Positions 11,901-24,619 of a DNA stretch of 64,000 bases are shown here, piece after piece. The notes beneath the pieces were generated by a model, which ran no database searches, was not told the origin of the DNA, and was given only the letters and a program-made list of their open reading frames with translations. Within the stretch, counting starts at the first letter, position 1, and each line of letters opens with the position of its first letter. The stretch is from Rhodeus uyekii (lineage: Eukaryota; Chordata; Actinopteri; Cypriniformes; Acheilognathidae), in contig JAWRVZ010000155.1 of NCBI GenBank assembly GCA_037043235.1, positions 558,001 through 622,000 of the forward strand, written 5' to 3'. A program made the translations under genes and the position numbers.

Positions 11901-14900
11901 ATAATTGTTAATATGAGAAACAAGAAAAAAAGAATTCCAAATAACAATGTGATAACATATTGTACCCCTCCTCTTAAAGTATCTCAAATTTAAAGCATCA
12001 AACACTTTTTTGCACAGTGAAAAGCTGAACGACAAATCTGAACATAGATATTTAGTAGAGCAATGTTGCTAAACAGTCACGGCTGATATAATGTTGTTGC
12101 ATAAATAAATGCACGTTTTAGGAGTATTTTTGCACTGAAAATTCACAACTAAAATAAAATGTATTTTTACTTTTCATAATACCATTTTCATTACTAATGA
12201 AACTTTGTTTTATCTGAATTAAATAGATTTATTTTGAAAAATATAAATCACCTTACAGTTATAAGAATGAGTCGTTTTCACATTACGGTATGCTACTAAG
12301 AAATGGGGGCAAGGATGTGCTAAATTGTAAAATAATATCAATCGTAATGTTCGGGAACTAGGCCCCATTTTCTTCATGCAAAACATACTTTCTATTTCTT
12401 TTCTCTCTTTGCGCTTGGCGTGAAACATGACCTTGGCTATTTTTGACGGTTATCTTGAAATGTAAACTAGCACTTAAAGTGTTAGGACAGGGTGTAAAGC
12501 GTTTGCTCAAAACTGGATCAGCAAGCTTCTTACCCGAGACTGCCATGGTATCACTGATCCATGCAATGGAGAATATCCAGTCGTTGTGCCCATCCTGTAA
12601 GAAATATACAACCACATTTAAGTCCACAAAGCAGTTTTTTATTTAAATTAATACATTAGCCCCTTTCAAGACACTTCCTGGTTGCATTCACACCGCCAGT
12701 AAGAACTCTGAAGTCACATAAGCCGCGCTCGTTGTTGTGACTTATTTTCACAGTGCAGCGGGCTGTTATTTTGCTGTTGCAGTGAACACCAGAGCGTTCA
12801 CACAGCGCTCCCATTCTCCAACAGCGTTTTCTGTGCATTCAGCCAATCAGCATACACTCACGTCACCAGCGTTCCTAGAACTAAAATCGTTCCCAGTTCC
12901 AGCGATGCAAACACGCCAAGAAGTGCATACTACCACCATTAATTCTAGGGGCTGTGAAAAGGTTCCTCCAGTGCGAAAGCCCCTATTGTAATACAAATAT
13001 TAGACAAAGGGCAGACTCACATCCCCGACACAAACAGGGTCAAGTGTGGGAAGTCTGTACACTGCCAGGCTGTTGGGGTTGTCTCCTCCAGTGGCCAGCA
13101 AAGTGCGAGAGGGATTCAGCTCTATGGCGTGGATGCCACATCCCTGCTGGACATCCAGGCCACCGACTGATCCTGGATTGTGGAAATGTAAATGGCCTCC
13201 CACTCCACCCAAACCCTGGGACACATCTCCCCTGCACTCTCTGTCTTTCAGCATAGGTATCCTGGTTATCTGTCCCGAGAGGACATCCACCACAAATAGC
13301 TAAAAGAACAAGAAAAACAGGATTAGTAAATTCTTGAAGGAATTCGGTTTCAAAACTAATTGGATCATTTTGGAAATGCAGTAATACCTTGAGATACAAG
13401 CGTCTTGACATACGAGTATTCCGAGATACGAGCAAGCCTTTGAGCAAAGTTTTGCTTTGAGATACGAGTAAAGATTTGAGATACGTACACGCTTACAGAC
13501 ACAGACAATAGGTGGAACTAATAATTAAATAACTAGTAGAACTCATAACTAAAACCACATTTTATATCACAGGAATCTTATATACTATAATTTTGTTTGC
13601 GAGTACATCTCTATAGCAATTAAAACATGTTTTTTCCATTATTATTAGCACTAATAAGGGAGATTTTTTTTAGAGGGCTGAAATTAATACGTTCTTTTCC
13701 TGTTATTTCTTATGGGAAAAAATGATTTGAGATACGAGCACTTCGAGTTACGAGCTCCGTCTTACTGTAGATCTCAAGGTATTACTGTACAAACATAAAT
13801 ATAAAGATTATGAAAGAGGATGGAGACAATCAAGCTCAAAATTGTAGTTTGGAATATTTCAGAACTATGGTAAAAGCATATAGCAAAACAGCTGGACATA
13901 TTTGTAGTTCTATGTCTTATTGGAGCTTGACAGTTGATATTCTCCTTCACTGTATGGAAAATAATTTTACTTTGAGTAAACCAGACCTTTAAAGGAATAT
14001 TAAAGAAAATACAGTGAAAATTAAGTTTTTAATGTTGTTCATGTAAAACTATGTTCATCAGAAAACACCATTACTGAGTATTTTCTCCTTAAAACTGCAG
14101 TTTACCAAAGACAGTATCAAAAATGCAGGTCTGAGATTGCAGTTGCTCTCTACATCACAAGCATGTTGTAACCAATCATGTCAACGTGTGGACGGGCTTT
14201 AGCATATCGTTAAATTTCAGAGTCAGACAGCCGCCTTTTAAAAAAAATCTGCATTCTAACAAACGCTTTGAACAACTCAGAGGAGGAATGCATGCAGTTC
14301 ATCGTAACATGCATCATATACATAATAGTTGTACGCTGTGAAGCAGGGGAGTCTCAAGAGAAGCCAGGTTATAAAAGTATATTATTCTGTTGATAAAAAA
14401 AATTGGGTACATTCAGCAATGCAGCAGGAGAATTATGCATATGATATACTGAGTTGGTTCAAATAATTTCTAAGGGTGCTGATTGTCAAAAGGCAGAAGT
14501 CTGACTCTGAGAACGGGAAGACGGTTTGAGTTACATTAGCAACACTATAACACAGTCAAGCAAAAGGTTAATCATATCAATAACAGTTGTGTGTAAAAAA
14601 ACGCATTACCATTCTGATACACCGACTTGTATACGAGCCTGTATAATCTTCTGAATCAGTTTCTGGTTCAAACATATATGGCTAAATTAAATTAGTATTT
14701 CCACTTGCCAGCAGGTAGCTTTTACTACAGTAAAGTTGACTGAATCTCTGAGGTGGTGTGAGTGAGTGGAGGCGGGGCTAATTTGCATATTCATGGTTCC
14801 ACGTATATTTAAAATGTAAACATGTAGCAAGGGTGTGTAGAGTTATATTCAAGCTAATTTAAGGCAAGAAGATGTTACTTTCACAGAAAAAAAAAAAACT

Positions 14901-17900
14901 TTGAAATGTGTCCTTTTGGTGATCAAAGATGAGTTTTAAGGGATAAAATTATTGAAAACAATGAGATTTTAAAAACGTTTTACTCTATAACAGCATAAAT
15001 TTACAAGCCAAAATTATTTTTGTTTCAATCATTAGTCACAGTAGCTGACAATAGCGCTTACTTAACCAGGAATATTCCTATAGGATGACATGTGCCACGA
15101 TAAACCTTGTGTATACTGGTAGGGAGTGTTATTTATTATCAGTGAGATCCTAAAATGTAATTAATATTTTGAAGTTTAGCTAAATTCTTAGTAATTTGGT
15201 TGTGTGTTTTTGTCATTTAAAATTACATTAGTTGAATAATAACCCTACAGGTAGGTATATTTTTTATTTCATTTTCTCTTGGAAGATTTATGTTTCGCAC
15301 TTTAGCAAAGTAAATACTCATATGCAAAAATGTCTTTGTAAGTGTCTCAGGGAAATTAAATATGGCTAAGTAAAGCTGGACATTAAAACTAACTTGCATC
15401 CTGTACATGTGGGGAGTAAAAATTAAGGATTGAACCAAAATATTATCTCAAAATAAAGTGAAAATAGAGAGAGAGAGCAATCTACTATTTCCCAGTTTAC
15501 ACCACACATCATAAACTAACAGTACATTTTCAAATAGTTGGCAATTTGAATGGGAGGAAAGAGCAGTAATATGTTGAATATCATAAATGCATAACTGATA
15601 ACATGACATACTGAAGCACTACTCAAAAACCCTCTCACCGTATTGCATTTGGTCCCGCACACCACCTGCCTGTGGTTGAGCCACTGGGAAGCGAACACCT
15701 TGTTAAGGCGGCCGAGGGAGAACTCTCTCTCTCTGAGGATTCCCGGGATGCGTCCAGCAGCGAATCCTCGCAGGCTCCGCTGGAAGCTCCACTCGTGCTG
15801 CTGTTGCGGGCGAAACTCCCTCCCTCTCACAGAGCACACCACCGACCGCCGGCTCTGCCACCAGTGCTGGGCATGACGCGCTGAGCTGGACACGCGTGCA
15901 CGCTTAAACGCACTCTGACACCAGTCAAACTGTCAGAGGAACGAAAAGGAGAGATTTGACAAGGTGTTTAAAAAAAAAAATCCTTTACTTTCATGCTTTA
16001 TCATTACTCATCAATTGTACGTGATTTTAAAAAATGCCATCGCTTGAAACAAACTGGCAGTTACTGACAATAATTTTCATGTAATAACTGATAAATCACA
16101 TAATCATACAATAAATTAAATATAAACAACAACAAAAAATGAAAAGCAATCATTTTAAATACTACAGATAAATTCAAGCATCACAACTTAATATACAGCA
16201 TGAAAAATGGATATTAAATTGGAAATATACACACACAAAACATTGTTAGTGTTTACAAGAATAGCTTTAATTGAGCATTAGATCCTCTTCATAAAATATT
16301 TAAACCATAATTTTATTTAAGATTAATAAAATCGTATCTCTCTTTTTCATTCAGATTATATAACACATTATGTAGCTTTCCTGTGGCTCAAACTGTAGAG
16401 AGTGGTGCTTGCAACGCCAAGATCATGGGTTCGATTCCCAGGGAAAGCAAGAACTGATTAGAATGTCAATGTGTTTCTTGAATGCAATGCAAGTCGCTTC
16501 GGATAAAAGCGACTGTCAAATGCATAAATGTAAATGAAATCTAAATGTAACTTTTTTTTTTAACAGAAGCCCTAAATTATGAGAACACACTCACAGGACA
16601 TCTGGCTTTTGGCGACTTTGCAATCCAGCACTGTGTAGCACTTTTGCAGTTTCAAAAACAGCTTGCATTAGAAGAAAAGCACCTGGTGCCACTGAAAATT
16701 CATCACCTCGTCCAGCTAACAGCACTTTATACAATCCCACTAAGTAAATTGCATCAAAACAGCCAAACAACAATAGCGAGGGCATCCATCTGATGCTAAC
16801 GCCACCTGGCAGACACAGCGATTCTGTGCTCCCGGCGAGCATTGACAAATCAAATATAGTCATGACAGGGGCATGTAAAACCAATGACTTGAAGAATATC
16901 AGCTCCCGTAGGCCCAACAATCAGTGTGAGAGAGACGGAGACTCATTCATTTTAATGCTTGTTCCCACTAAACAGTACTGACATCATAACGCTTATAACC
17001 AAGACATCATCACCCATATAAATAACTCTTGCTGAAATTACATCACCTGTCCTGACTCAGTGCGATCTAGTCATAAACACTTGTGCGTTTCTACTCCAGT
17101 AAAGCTCTTTCAATCCCCCTCCAGGCCAGTAAACGTCAGCCCTATCTGACTGACCCAGATCCTAACAGCAAAGTAGATCAGAATAGGATCTTAGTCGATG
17201 CACGGCCACCTTCTCATCCCATTCACAAACTCTACAAAGAATAAGACCATTAAGAATGTTAAAGCTGTGGGAAACCTGCAAGGATCAGCATCAACAATCA
17301 GGATTTACTACAAAAATACCTCATCTGACTTCCTATAGTCCCGCCCCCAAAATTCACACCATTGTCGCTCGGTTTGGTTGCATCATTCACCACAGTGATA
17401 CTTTAATAAGTGATTTACAGCGGTTTTACCTCGTGTTGTTAACATTAATTGTGATCGCTATTGTTCACGTAGTGAAATATATACGTACAGTACAGCATAT
17501 AGACAATGACCTCAAGATGAGGAAGAAAGACGGTATGAAATTCTCCCTGTAAGCAGTCAAACCCTCCTCTCGTCTCCTTCACGCCAGCAGTGACGCTACT
17601 CAAAGCTGAAGTGCGCGTTACAGTAAATTGTCAAGTATTTTTTAGAGTTTAACTGTCAATTATTAATTAGCATTTATATGAGATCTTAATGGTTATAATT
17701 TTAACTGTAATTAATAGGGTAAAACAAAACAATAAATTAAAATGGCCATTTATGGTCGTGTGGAACGAATCGAGTGATTTTTGTTGCATTCTTATGGGGA
17801 AAATTATTTTGGTGTACGAGAATTTTGAGTTACGAGCTCTTGGAACTAATTAAACTCGTAAACTGAGGTATTAATGTATATCAAGTTATGATTGTGAAAG

Positions 17901-19148
17901 TATTGAAGCAATACAAGTATTGAATTACAGACTATAAATCATTATAAGACATTTACAATACTATAGCAATAAAATAATGATATTAAACAGTGAGATGAAC
18001 ATATAAAGTCTAGACAATCATTCACCTCATAAGCTCTAGTTGTTACTAACATCAATTATTGAGGTCTATTACATCAGTGAATTGTTTTTAATGATTTTCT
18101 CTTTTAGATATGGCAGTCTCACAGGGTTAAGTCCAGTGCTAACCTGTGAAAACCTTCAACAAAACCAAGGAAAGCAACTATTCTTACAAACAGTGTGTAG
18201 CAATGAAGACCACCGTCCCCCAACGGTCTTGTGAATCCTATTTAAACACATCTACATCACACACAAGCCATAATAAACCATTACAGGCCAATCACTCAAT
18301 AATCAACAGCTGCAAAATAATGTGTCAGATAGTCATCATAATTACTGACAAATCTAGACAAGTTAAAAATTTTACAGTGCCTATATGACTGTTTGACTCA
18401 TAGCAGGTGGAATATATAAAGAGGACCTTCATGATCAAGGCTGTCTATGATATTAAATCTTTCCATTAATACCTCACATTTTTGACAAAAAGTGCAGACA
18501 CAAATGTGACTAAAATTAAACCCTTCTATCAATCAGGAAATACAACTATCGTTCCTTTAAAGGCTACATATTTATATGCCTGTTCTTTGTTGTTGTTTAA
18601 AACATTTAGTCTATATGAAATATTACATACATCTGAGGAAATGAGGCATAAGTCCCAATAAAGATACATATGCTAAGAACATTGAATTCGTTCAGAGAGT
18701 ATCACATCAAGACACGATGATATTTATTGATATTTCTCATCTTAATGATGGAGAAATATACCAGATCTAACAACTAACCAGATAATACTGTCTAGTTCTT
18801 GCTGGGGTGTCGTTATCCTGTAATCTAGTGCAGGATTAAGACAAACTCAGACATAACCTTAACGTCCAATTCAACTGATAAATGACTGTACATTAATAAA
18901 GCAGTTCACCAATGCTAGATCAATGTTATCAACCCCACGATTAGCCTTTAGCCAGTGGACTGGTGCTAACATTAGACTGTCACATTTCAAGCTTGTTTCC
19001 CATTATAGGTGGTTATTATTTTAATATAAAACGAGGTTAGCATACGGCTGCATGATGTTTTTGTTAGATATAAGATTTAAATGTCCTTTACCTGTTGTTC
19101 CTTGGGCTCCTCTGCTTTCCTTTTCCTGCTAACTGTTTTTCTCGCCAT
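8975..19148 (-). CDS. dcaf12: DDB1- and CUL4-associated factor 12 (WD40 substrate receptor), 9 coding exons, complete
   Basis: DCAF12 is the substrate receptor of a CUL4-DDB1 ubiquitin ligase and is known to recognise C-terminal acidic (-EE) degrons. Coding exons in transcript order are 19092-19148, 15639-15866, 13021-13299, 12534-12594, 11521-11714, 11357-11422, 11098-11260, 10825-11003 and 8975-9133. They total 1386 nt (461 aa plus stop), all joined by GT-AG introns with matching phase. The start gives MARKTVSRKRKAEE, a basic nuclear-type N-terminus like the human protein (453 aa). WD40-type segments follow, for example RDGSMGLWE, LDGYFHLWKAED and GTGQGSLLFYDIRAQRF. The end is SGLHGNYAGLWS, as in mammals. 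Exon 3 is about 25 codons longer than the human exon, with a Gly/His-rich insertion. The minus-strand neighbour upstream is ubap1, the same pair as on human 9p13. Confidence 0.97.
9210..9505. repeat. dispersed fish repeat ('GCTGCATTTATTTGAT' family)
   Basis: It contains the strings GGCTGCATTTATTTGAT, CAGTAATATTGTGAAA and GACCCGAAAACTTTTGAAC, the signature of a very common cyprinid interspersed repeat. Other copies in this window lie near 23255, 28050, 35025, 46305 and 49395. It lies in the last intron of dcaf12. Confidence 0.65.
10145..10240. mobile_element. hAT-like 5' end fragment
   Basis: It starts CAGGGACGCACCGATATG, followed by a TATCGGCCGATA palindrome, a typical hAT left end. No right terminus was found, so it is a truncated copy inside a dcaf12 intron. 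Confidence 0.45.
10428..10676. mobile_element. short MITE with TTTACAATAAGG ends
   Basis: The ends GTAACCCTTTACAATAAGG and CTTATTGTAAAGTATTAC are inverted copies. It is about 249 bp, AT-rich and non-coding, in the last dcaf12 intron, between the 8975-9133 and 10825-11003 exons. This family is frequent in cypriniform fish. Confidence 0.7.
12659..12983. mobile_element. MITE with GCCCCTTTC / GAAAGCCCC ends
   Basis: Inverted ends bound a 325-bp non-coding segment in the intron between dcaf12 exons 3 and 4. The target duplication is unclear (TTA on the left, TAT on the right), so the superfamily is not assigned. Confidence 0.55.
13379..13787. mobile_element. TIR element of the 'GTAATACCTTGAGATACGAG' family
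   Basis: The left end CAGTAATACCTTGAGATAC is the inverse of the right end ATCTCAAGGTATTACTG, followed by TA. Inside are several GATACGAG motifs and the strings TTAGAGGGCTG and CTGTTATTTCTTATG, shared with the 35387-36334 copy. It is probably a non-autonomous Tc1/mariner-superfamily (Tigger-like) element. It lies in dcaf12 intron 2. Confidence 0.7.
16376..16540 (+). mobile_element. tRNA-derived SINE
   Basis: A degenerate tRNA-like head contains a B-box-like GGTTCGATTCCC (about 16429-16440). It is followed by the tail GTCGCTTCGGATAAAAGCG and a short TAAATG repeat, a tail widespread in fish SINEs. The acceptor stem is not tRNA-like enough for a functional tRNA gene. It lies in dcaf12 intron 1. 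Confidence 0.65.
17740..17880. mobile_element. degenerate end of a 'GAGTTACGAGCTC' TIR element
   Basis: The strings GTACGAG, GAGTTACGAGCTC and GAGGTATTAATGTA match one end of the element family seen at 13379-13787 and 35387-36334, with more mutations. It is probably an older partial copy. Confidence 0.4.
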
Positions 19149-19640
19149 AGCCCGACACGCACAGGTCCCTCACCCACATGGAGGGCAGCAGCGACGCTGG
19201 GAAGTGGATCATATAATGGCGATGGGGTTGTTTCGGCGGCCTCCGGGCTTGGTGAAGCGGCGCGACTAATCGTTTCCAACCGAGTCGCGTCCGCCGATGA
19301 TGATGAATCGAATAACCGCCCAATTCCGTTTTAGTGGCCGTTCCCCGATCCGTTTGATTTAGCTCGTTTTTTTAGGGCAAGCTTGTTTGCTTTCCGTCTG
19401 AGTGGAGGAGCTACAACGGTACAGCTGCCCCTCCCCTGCACCGAGCTCACTTTTCACCTATCTTCTTTCTCTCTCTCTCTATCCGTCTTTCTCCTGACAT
19501 AACGCGTCATCCGAACACGTACATCGCTGCGCGCAGCCGCACTCTAGTCAAACATCAACAAAAACAAGGTCAAGCGTACGCGTGCCCGTCAGTTGCGTGC
19601 GCGTTCCCGCTTACCTCACGTTCCATTTTCTGCTTGAAAA
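19149..19640 (-). promoter_or_regulatory. dcaf12: dcaf12 promoter and 5' untranslated region
   Basis: The stretch upstream of the dcaf12 start is GC- and CpG-richer than its surroundings (19150-19320 and 19500-19620). It includes a polypyrimidine tract at about 19455-19495. No TATA box is obvious and the transcription start was not located. Frames here of up to 79 codons on either strand are read through the CpG-rich leader and exon 1 in wrong frames. Confidence 0.6.
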
Positions 19641-20310
19641 TATGTGCCATAGATCTATGTTCATTTTTGCAGTTAGGTGCTTTTTAAAGCCTATGAGTGA
19701 AGTTATGGCATTTATAAAGTACAATTTCTCCTTTTTATTAATATAACTGACTGGATAAAAATAAGCTCTGGTCATTTAACTCAATGTCACTTGGAAAACA
19801 AACAAGTCAACATTACGTAGTGGTCGTTATGTTAATGTGAATTTAAACTCTCTAAAAGGTTGATTATTAGGTTAATAACTAAAGTCTGTTATGATATGAT
19901 GTATTAAGGGACACGTTGTTTGAAATATTCTTGTAAATAATATATTGATTGTAGGTAATTGAGATTGATCTGTATGACTTTTATAAACTATTATAAAATA
20001 TTAACATTATTTCAATAGATTTTAAGATTAATATAAAGTGCTTGATTTTTTTCAAAGGGTTGTTTTAATTTATTTAATAAAAGTTTGGAAATTAACATGA
20101 CTGAAAGAGCTGTATTGAATTAGTTGTGTCTTCCTCTCTGATAATTGGCTCATTTTCTGTTACACTGGAGTTCATTAAAGTTCAGGTTTGTTTTTTTGTT
20201 TTTTTGCTGCTACTGGAAAAAATCTGTGCATAAATCATAAACACCAGTGACAGCCACACTTTTTGAAAAGAACATTAAGTTTAATCATACTGAAGTCTGA
20301 AATTATTTTA
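19640..20310. other. AT-rich intergenic DNA, nothing recognised
   Basis: There is no frame, repeat end or RNA-like fold that I could support. Confidence 0.4.
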
Positions 20311-20478
20311 AACCTGATGGGACAGGAAGAGCAGATCAGAGGGTTTATGTCTTAACGATACAGAGATCTGTTGCTCTGTTTTAGTCCTCTTTAAACATTT
20401 TAAATCACATTTAAGAGCAACAGATCCCTGTATCGTTAAGACAAAGCCCTCCGATCTGCTCTACCTGTCCATCAGGTT
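20311..20478. repeat. long hairpin: about 66-bp arms, about 36-nt loop
   Basis: The left arm 20311-20377 and right arm 20414-20478 are near-perfect inverted copies, running AACCTGATGG...GTTGCTCT against AGAGCAAC...CCATCAGGTT with only a few mismatches. It is non-coding. It could be a very short fold-back MITE or a transcribed hairpin precursor. No target duplication was recognised. Confidence 0.8.
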
Positions 20479-20901
20479 CAGGACATTTCCCCATTTACAA
20501 TTATAACAATAGATCTGCATTTAAACGCTGACTCACTCCAGGCTAGAACGCTCTTTGTGATGCTGCCAACAGTGCGTTTGCTCTGTTCTTTTCAGCATTT
20601 TCTAGTCTATTCAGCCTAGACTGAGGGATGCTGACACAAAAAGTAGACGAGGAAGAACCATGTTTATTTTATTTGAAAAAAACTGTTCGGGATGGGTGAA
20701 CTCTTGAAATATTTCAAGAATATGCGGGTCATTTTTTTTCATCTCAAAAAACCAAAAGAAAAAATAGTAGATTTTTGCTTATGTCAATTTTATGACAGTT
20801 AGTTTAGTTTTTTTTTCATCGTGTCATTTTTCAAGTCAATTAAGCATGAATATCAATTCTATATTTCTATCTTATTCTCATTACATACACGCATTTATAT
20901 A

Positions 20902-21880
20902 CAGGGGTTGGACAATGAAACTGAAATGGTCCGATATAGTGTTGAAGGTTTCACATCTATATATGCACATCCAACTTTCACTGATTTTACATTCTATCAG
21001 TAAGAGTAGAGTGTGAGGGTTGAAATAGCAGAGCAATAGCACAGCTGTACATATAATATATTGCAATCCACTCAATATAATGGGAGACAACTTGTTGGTG
21101 CGTGTCTCACTGGCTAATCTGTGACAGCAAGTCTTTGTGGAATATCAAGCACTGGTATCCAAGGTTGGCATACCAACACGTAGGATGAAGTAACTGTAAA
21201 AGCAAGATGAAGCTGACTGAAAGGGTTCTAACCCAGATTACATACAAACAACATAAAACCATTACAAAACTAATGCGCATCTTGAATCTCCTGTTTCCAC
21301 AAAACTGTTCATCGGGAGCTCCATGGATTCAATATTCATGGCCTGGCTGGAAAACCTTTGGTCACTCATGTCAATGCCAAAAGTCGGTTTCTTTGGTGCC
21401 AACACTGCAGACAATGTGACATCTATTCTTCTCTGATGAGTCCAACTTCACTGTTTTTCCCTCATCCGTGGGAGTTACAGTGTGGAGAATCCCCAAAGAG
21501 GCGCAACACCTGGACCGCTGCTACCCAGAATGAAGCACAGGCATGGATCAATGATGATTTGACGTGGAATATCATGGCATTCCAGAATCATTCTGGCACC
21601 TAATGGTTCAAACATTGTATCCTGAAGTTGGTGCCAAAAGTTGAATATTACCCATGGCCTACATGTAGTCACCAGATCTTAATATTTTTAAGCCATTTTG
21701 GAGGAGCAGATCAGGAAACGTTTTCTTCCACCAGCATCACATTGTGAATTGGCCACTGTCCTGGAAGAGAAATGGCTCAAAATCCTGTGAAGGACTAAGA
21801 GGAACTGATGCTGATTGGCCACAAAAGGAGGTCCTACCCAATACTAACCAGGTGTTTCAGTATCATTGTCCAACCCTTGT
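20902..21880 (+). mobile_element. Tc1-like transposon with degenerate transposase
   Basis: The terminal repeats read CAGGGGTTGGACAATGA on the left and TCATTGTCCAACCCTTG (inverted) on the right, with TA on the left flank. At about 1 kb this is the size of a minimal Tc1 element. The interior encodes recognisable but frame-broken transposase pieces, for example FSDESNFTVF-like and VTVWRIPKEAQ in successive frames around 21430-21510. The breaks make it a pseudogene copy. Confidence 0.75.
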
Positions 21881-21884
21881 GTAT

Positions 21885-23250
21885 ATACATACATGTATAT
21901 CGAGAGAGAAAGTATGTTTACGTAACGATAACTTGTTACTTTTTCTTTAAGCAAAGATATTTTTTTCTTTTTTGTACGACCTTGACATCGACATGAGATC
22001 CACCTGCAACAAGCCCCCATGCATTACAATTTAAACATGATTCGGAAGTAACATTTGTCTAAATAAATTGCACATGGAAAGTGAGCACAAAGAGGCTGTT
22101 TTTGTACCTATAACGGTGAAAATTAATAAACTAAAATCAAACATCTGGCTGCTAAAGAATGCAGTACTTTAATTCATGATGGGCCATATGAACTACCCAA
22201 TAACCTGTCTTCCCCCAAGGACATCTCTTTCAGAAGTGATTTCATCTCAGAGGAAAGTGCTTGATGTAATTTGAAGAGCATCAACAGCAAGACGCTCATG
22301 TTTCTCTGGTAAGATGCTTGTTTTCTTGTGTTCAGCATGCCAGGTAAAAGCCTTTTACAACCGAAGACTGCTGTCTATTTGACATTAAAGAGTCAAATGA
22401 GGGTCTCTGGCTGCTGAGGCATTAAAAAATTAGTGTGTGTGTGTTCACTACTCTCTACTCCTAATGTGTGTGCACCAATTTGGATGGGTTAAATGCAGAG
22501 GACAAATTCCGAGTAACATACTTGGGCTTCACACTTTCACTTCTCACTTTCAAATACGGTACATTGGTGTTATGGGAACTAACTTAAAAGTAAAAATAAA
22601 CTGCACACTTACAATGTTTGAGGTCAATGTCACAAAACCCCCTCAAGAACATACAGGTCATGTTTCACTACAAACTCAAAAAAAAAAAAATTTGAAATTT
22701 AAAGTTTACTTCTTATTAAGACCATTATTGCTGTGAGAGTGAGATATATTTGTTACAAAATTCAGTAAAAGAGGTGGCATATAATTCTGAAAATAATGCA
22801 AAAACAAAAAAACAAGAACTACTTAATGGTCCTAAAAATAGGCTTTTTGTATTCAATACAGAAATACATTTTTTAAAGATTTTGGGGTGGAATATGACCT
22901 GGACATTCAACCTACTGATAACCAAAGATCGAAATTCAGTATCAAAAACGAGATACGATTAGACATTGGACCTGCCTTTGAGCAAAGGTTCTACTGGAGA
23001 CAGATATGATAATTAATGTCAGTAAAGTTCCTACATTGCAGTTCTACTTCTTTCTTTTTTTTGCTTTCATTTAGAGGAAGCCATTATCTTGTCTGAGCAA
23101 GTTGGCCAATCCTATATACGATCTTTGAACAGATATTCAGATTTCCTCTGGTGATCAAAGCTTTAAAAGTCCGTTCAAAGAGTTTCTAACAGCCCAACAG
23201 ATGTGCCAGAACAATTCACAGTCTCGCCTTCAGAGCTATTGCACAAATAT
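21885..23250. other. intergenic DNA between ubap1 and dcaf12
   Basis: There is no gene. A fragment at about 22430-22540 with GGATGGGTTAAATGCAGAGG resembles the 3' tail of a common fish retroposon. Poly(A) at about 22680 and short frames below 100 codons are the only other items. Confidence 0.4.
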
Positions 23251-23254
23251 CGGG

Positions 23255-23815
23255 TACACTACGGTTCAGAAGTTTGGGGTTGGTGAGATTTATTCATGAT
23301 TTCTACAAAGTCTCTTAAGCTCACCAAGGCTTATTATTATTAGACAAAAAATACAGTAAAACATAAATATTACGAAATATTATTCAAATTTTAACCCTTA
23401 TGCACTGTTCATTTGAGGCGTATAAAATGTGATTTTGTAAACAAATATAATATCAATCACTTTATTAATGTTTTTACTGAGCTGAGCAGGGGTTTTTTTT
23501 TTTGGGGGGGGGGGGTAATTTAAAATTCACATTAAAAATATAAACATTTCACATTTATTCATAATGGCAAAGCTGATTTTTCAGACTATAGACTTCAGTA
23601 TCACATGATCTTTCAGAAATCATTCAAATATGCTGATTTGATGCTCAATAAACATTTCTAATTATCAAAATGAGAATTGTTGTGGTGCTTAATATTTCTG
23701 TTGAAATATGGTTTAACATTATAAAATCAATTGTATGCATCCTTGCTGAACAAAAGTACCATTACTTGAAAAAAATAAAATCTTACTGACCCCAAAGATT
23801 TGAGAGCAAGTGTAC
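23255..23815. repeat. dispersed fish repeat ('GCTGCATTTATTTGAT' family), longer copy
   Basis: It starts CACTACGGTTCAGAAGTTTGGGG and closes GACCCCAAAGATTTGAGAGC. Internal strings include CTTTCAGAAATCATTC and CATCCTTGCTGAAC. A G/T homopolymer at 23491-23517 interrupts it. Confidence 0.65.
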
Positions 23816-24613
23816 CTCCATTTTTCTTCTGCTTTGTCCAATAGATTTCAGAATAAATCTCATATTAATGTGTTAACCTCAGTAAGTTGTTAGTTTTCTC
23901 AATTTCTTTATTACAGATGGAAACTGACAGTGTATCTTTACAGATCTTTAAATATGTTTATATTAACATTTGTGATTCAGTGTGCCTATGTGCAGTATTT
24001 GCATGAAAAGGTGGCGGCATCATTTCAATTTTGCATCTACCATTTTCTCTTGCCAAATGTGTTCATTCCAGTGCAAAAAAGCCAACCGGGCAAACTTACA
24101 TTATGGTGATTAGTTCTGTTAAAGTAGTTCCTAATCATAGAGCAAAGAAACAATCTCAAAAAAGGACAAATGAAGAAAGAAAGTGTTTCTGCATGTCAAA
24201 CATATAATCAACGTATGAACAAACAAACAGCAGAAACAGAATTGAGAGAGGGCACTTCTGTGGGGTTTCTGTTCAGCAATGGGTGGCATTTATGAGTGTT
24301 CAGGTTTCAGTTCCAAAAGCCTGCGTCCAGCAGCGGGAGATGGCAGCGTAATAGCTTTGAGTGTCACTCCGAGTCCATATTCTGTCAAACCTGGGGTCAA
24401 TGCTGCTCCGTTCAATTCTGTTTCCCCAGTACCGCCCAGTCTAGCCTGTCACCATGGCAATAGAGACACTAGCCAATGCCGATTCTTGGAGGAGGGTTTG
24501 GGGCTCCTCCTCCCACTCATCACCATTCTAAGATCACTTAACAGACATACAGCTGAAGAGGGATGAATGCACAGTTGGGCGGTGCCATCAATCCCTACCC
24601 CAAGAGGTATATC

Positions 24614-24619
24614 TTTATT
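24614..24619 (-). terminator. ubap1: candidate polyadenylation signal of ubap1
   Basis: TTTATT on the plus strand is AATAAA on the minus strand, about 115 bp past the ubap1 stop codon. Longer 3' ends are possible. Confidence 0.35.

Noticed and set aside
16376..16540. tRNA-like sequence with GGTTCGATTCCC
   Set aside because: It has only a B-box-like match and continues into a SINE tail; no acceptor stem closes, so it is not a tRNA gene.
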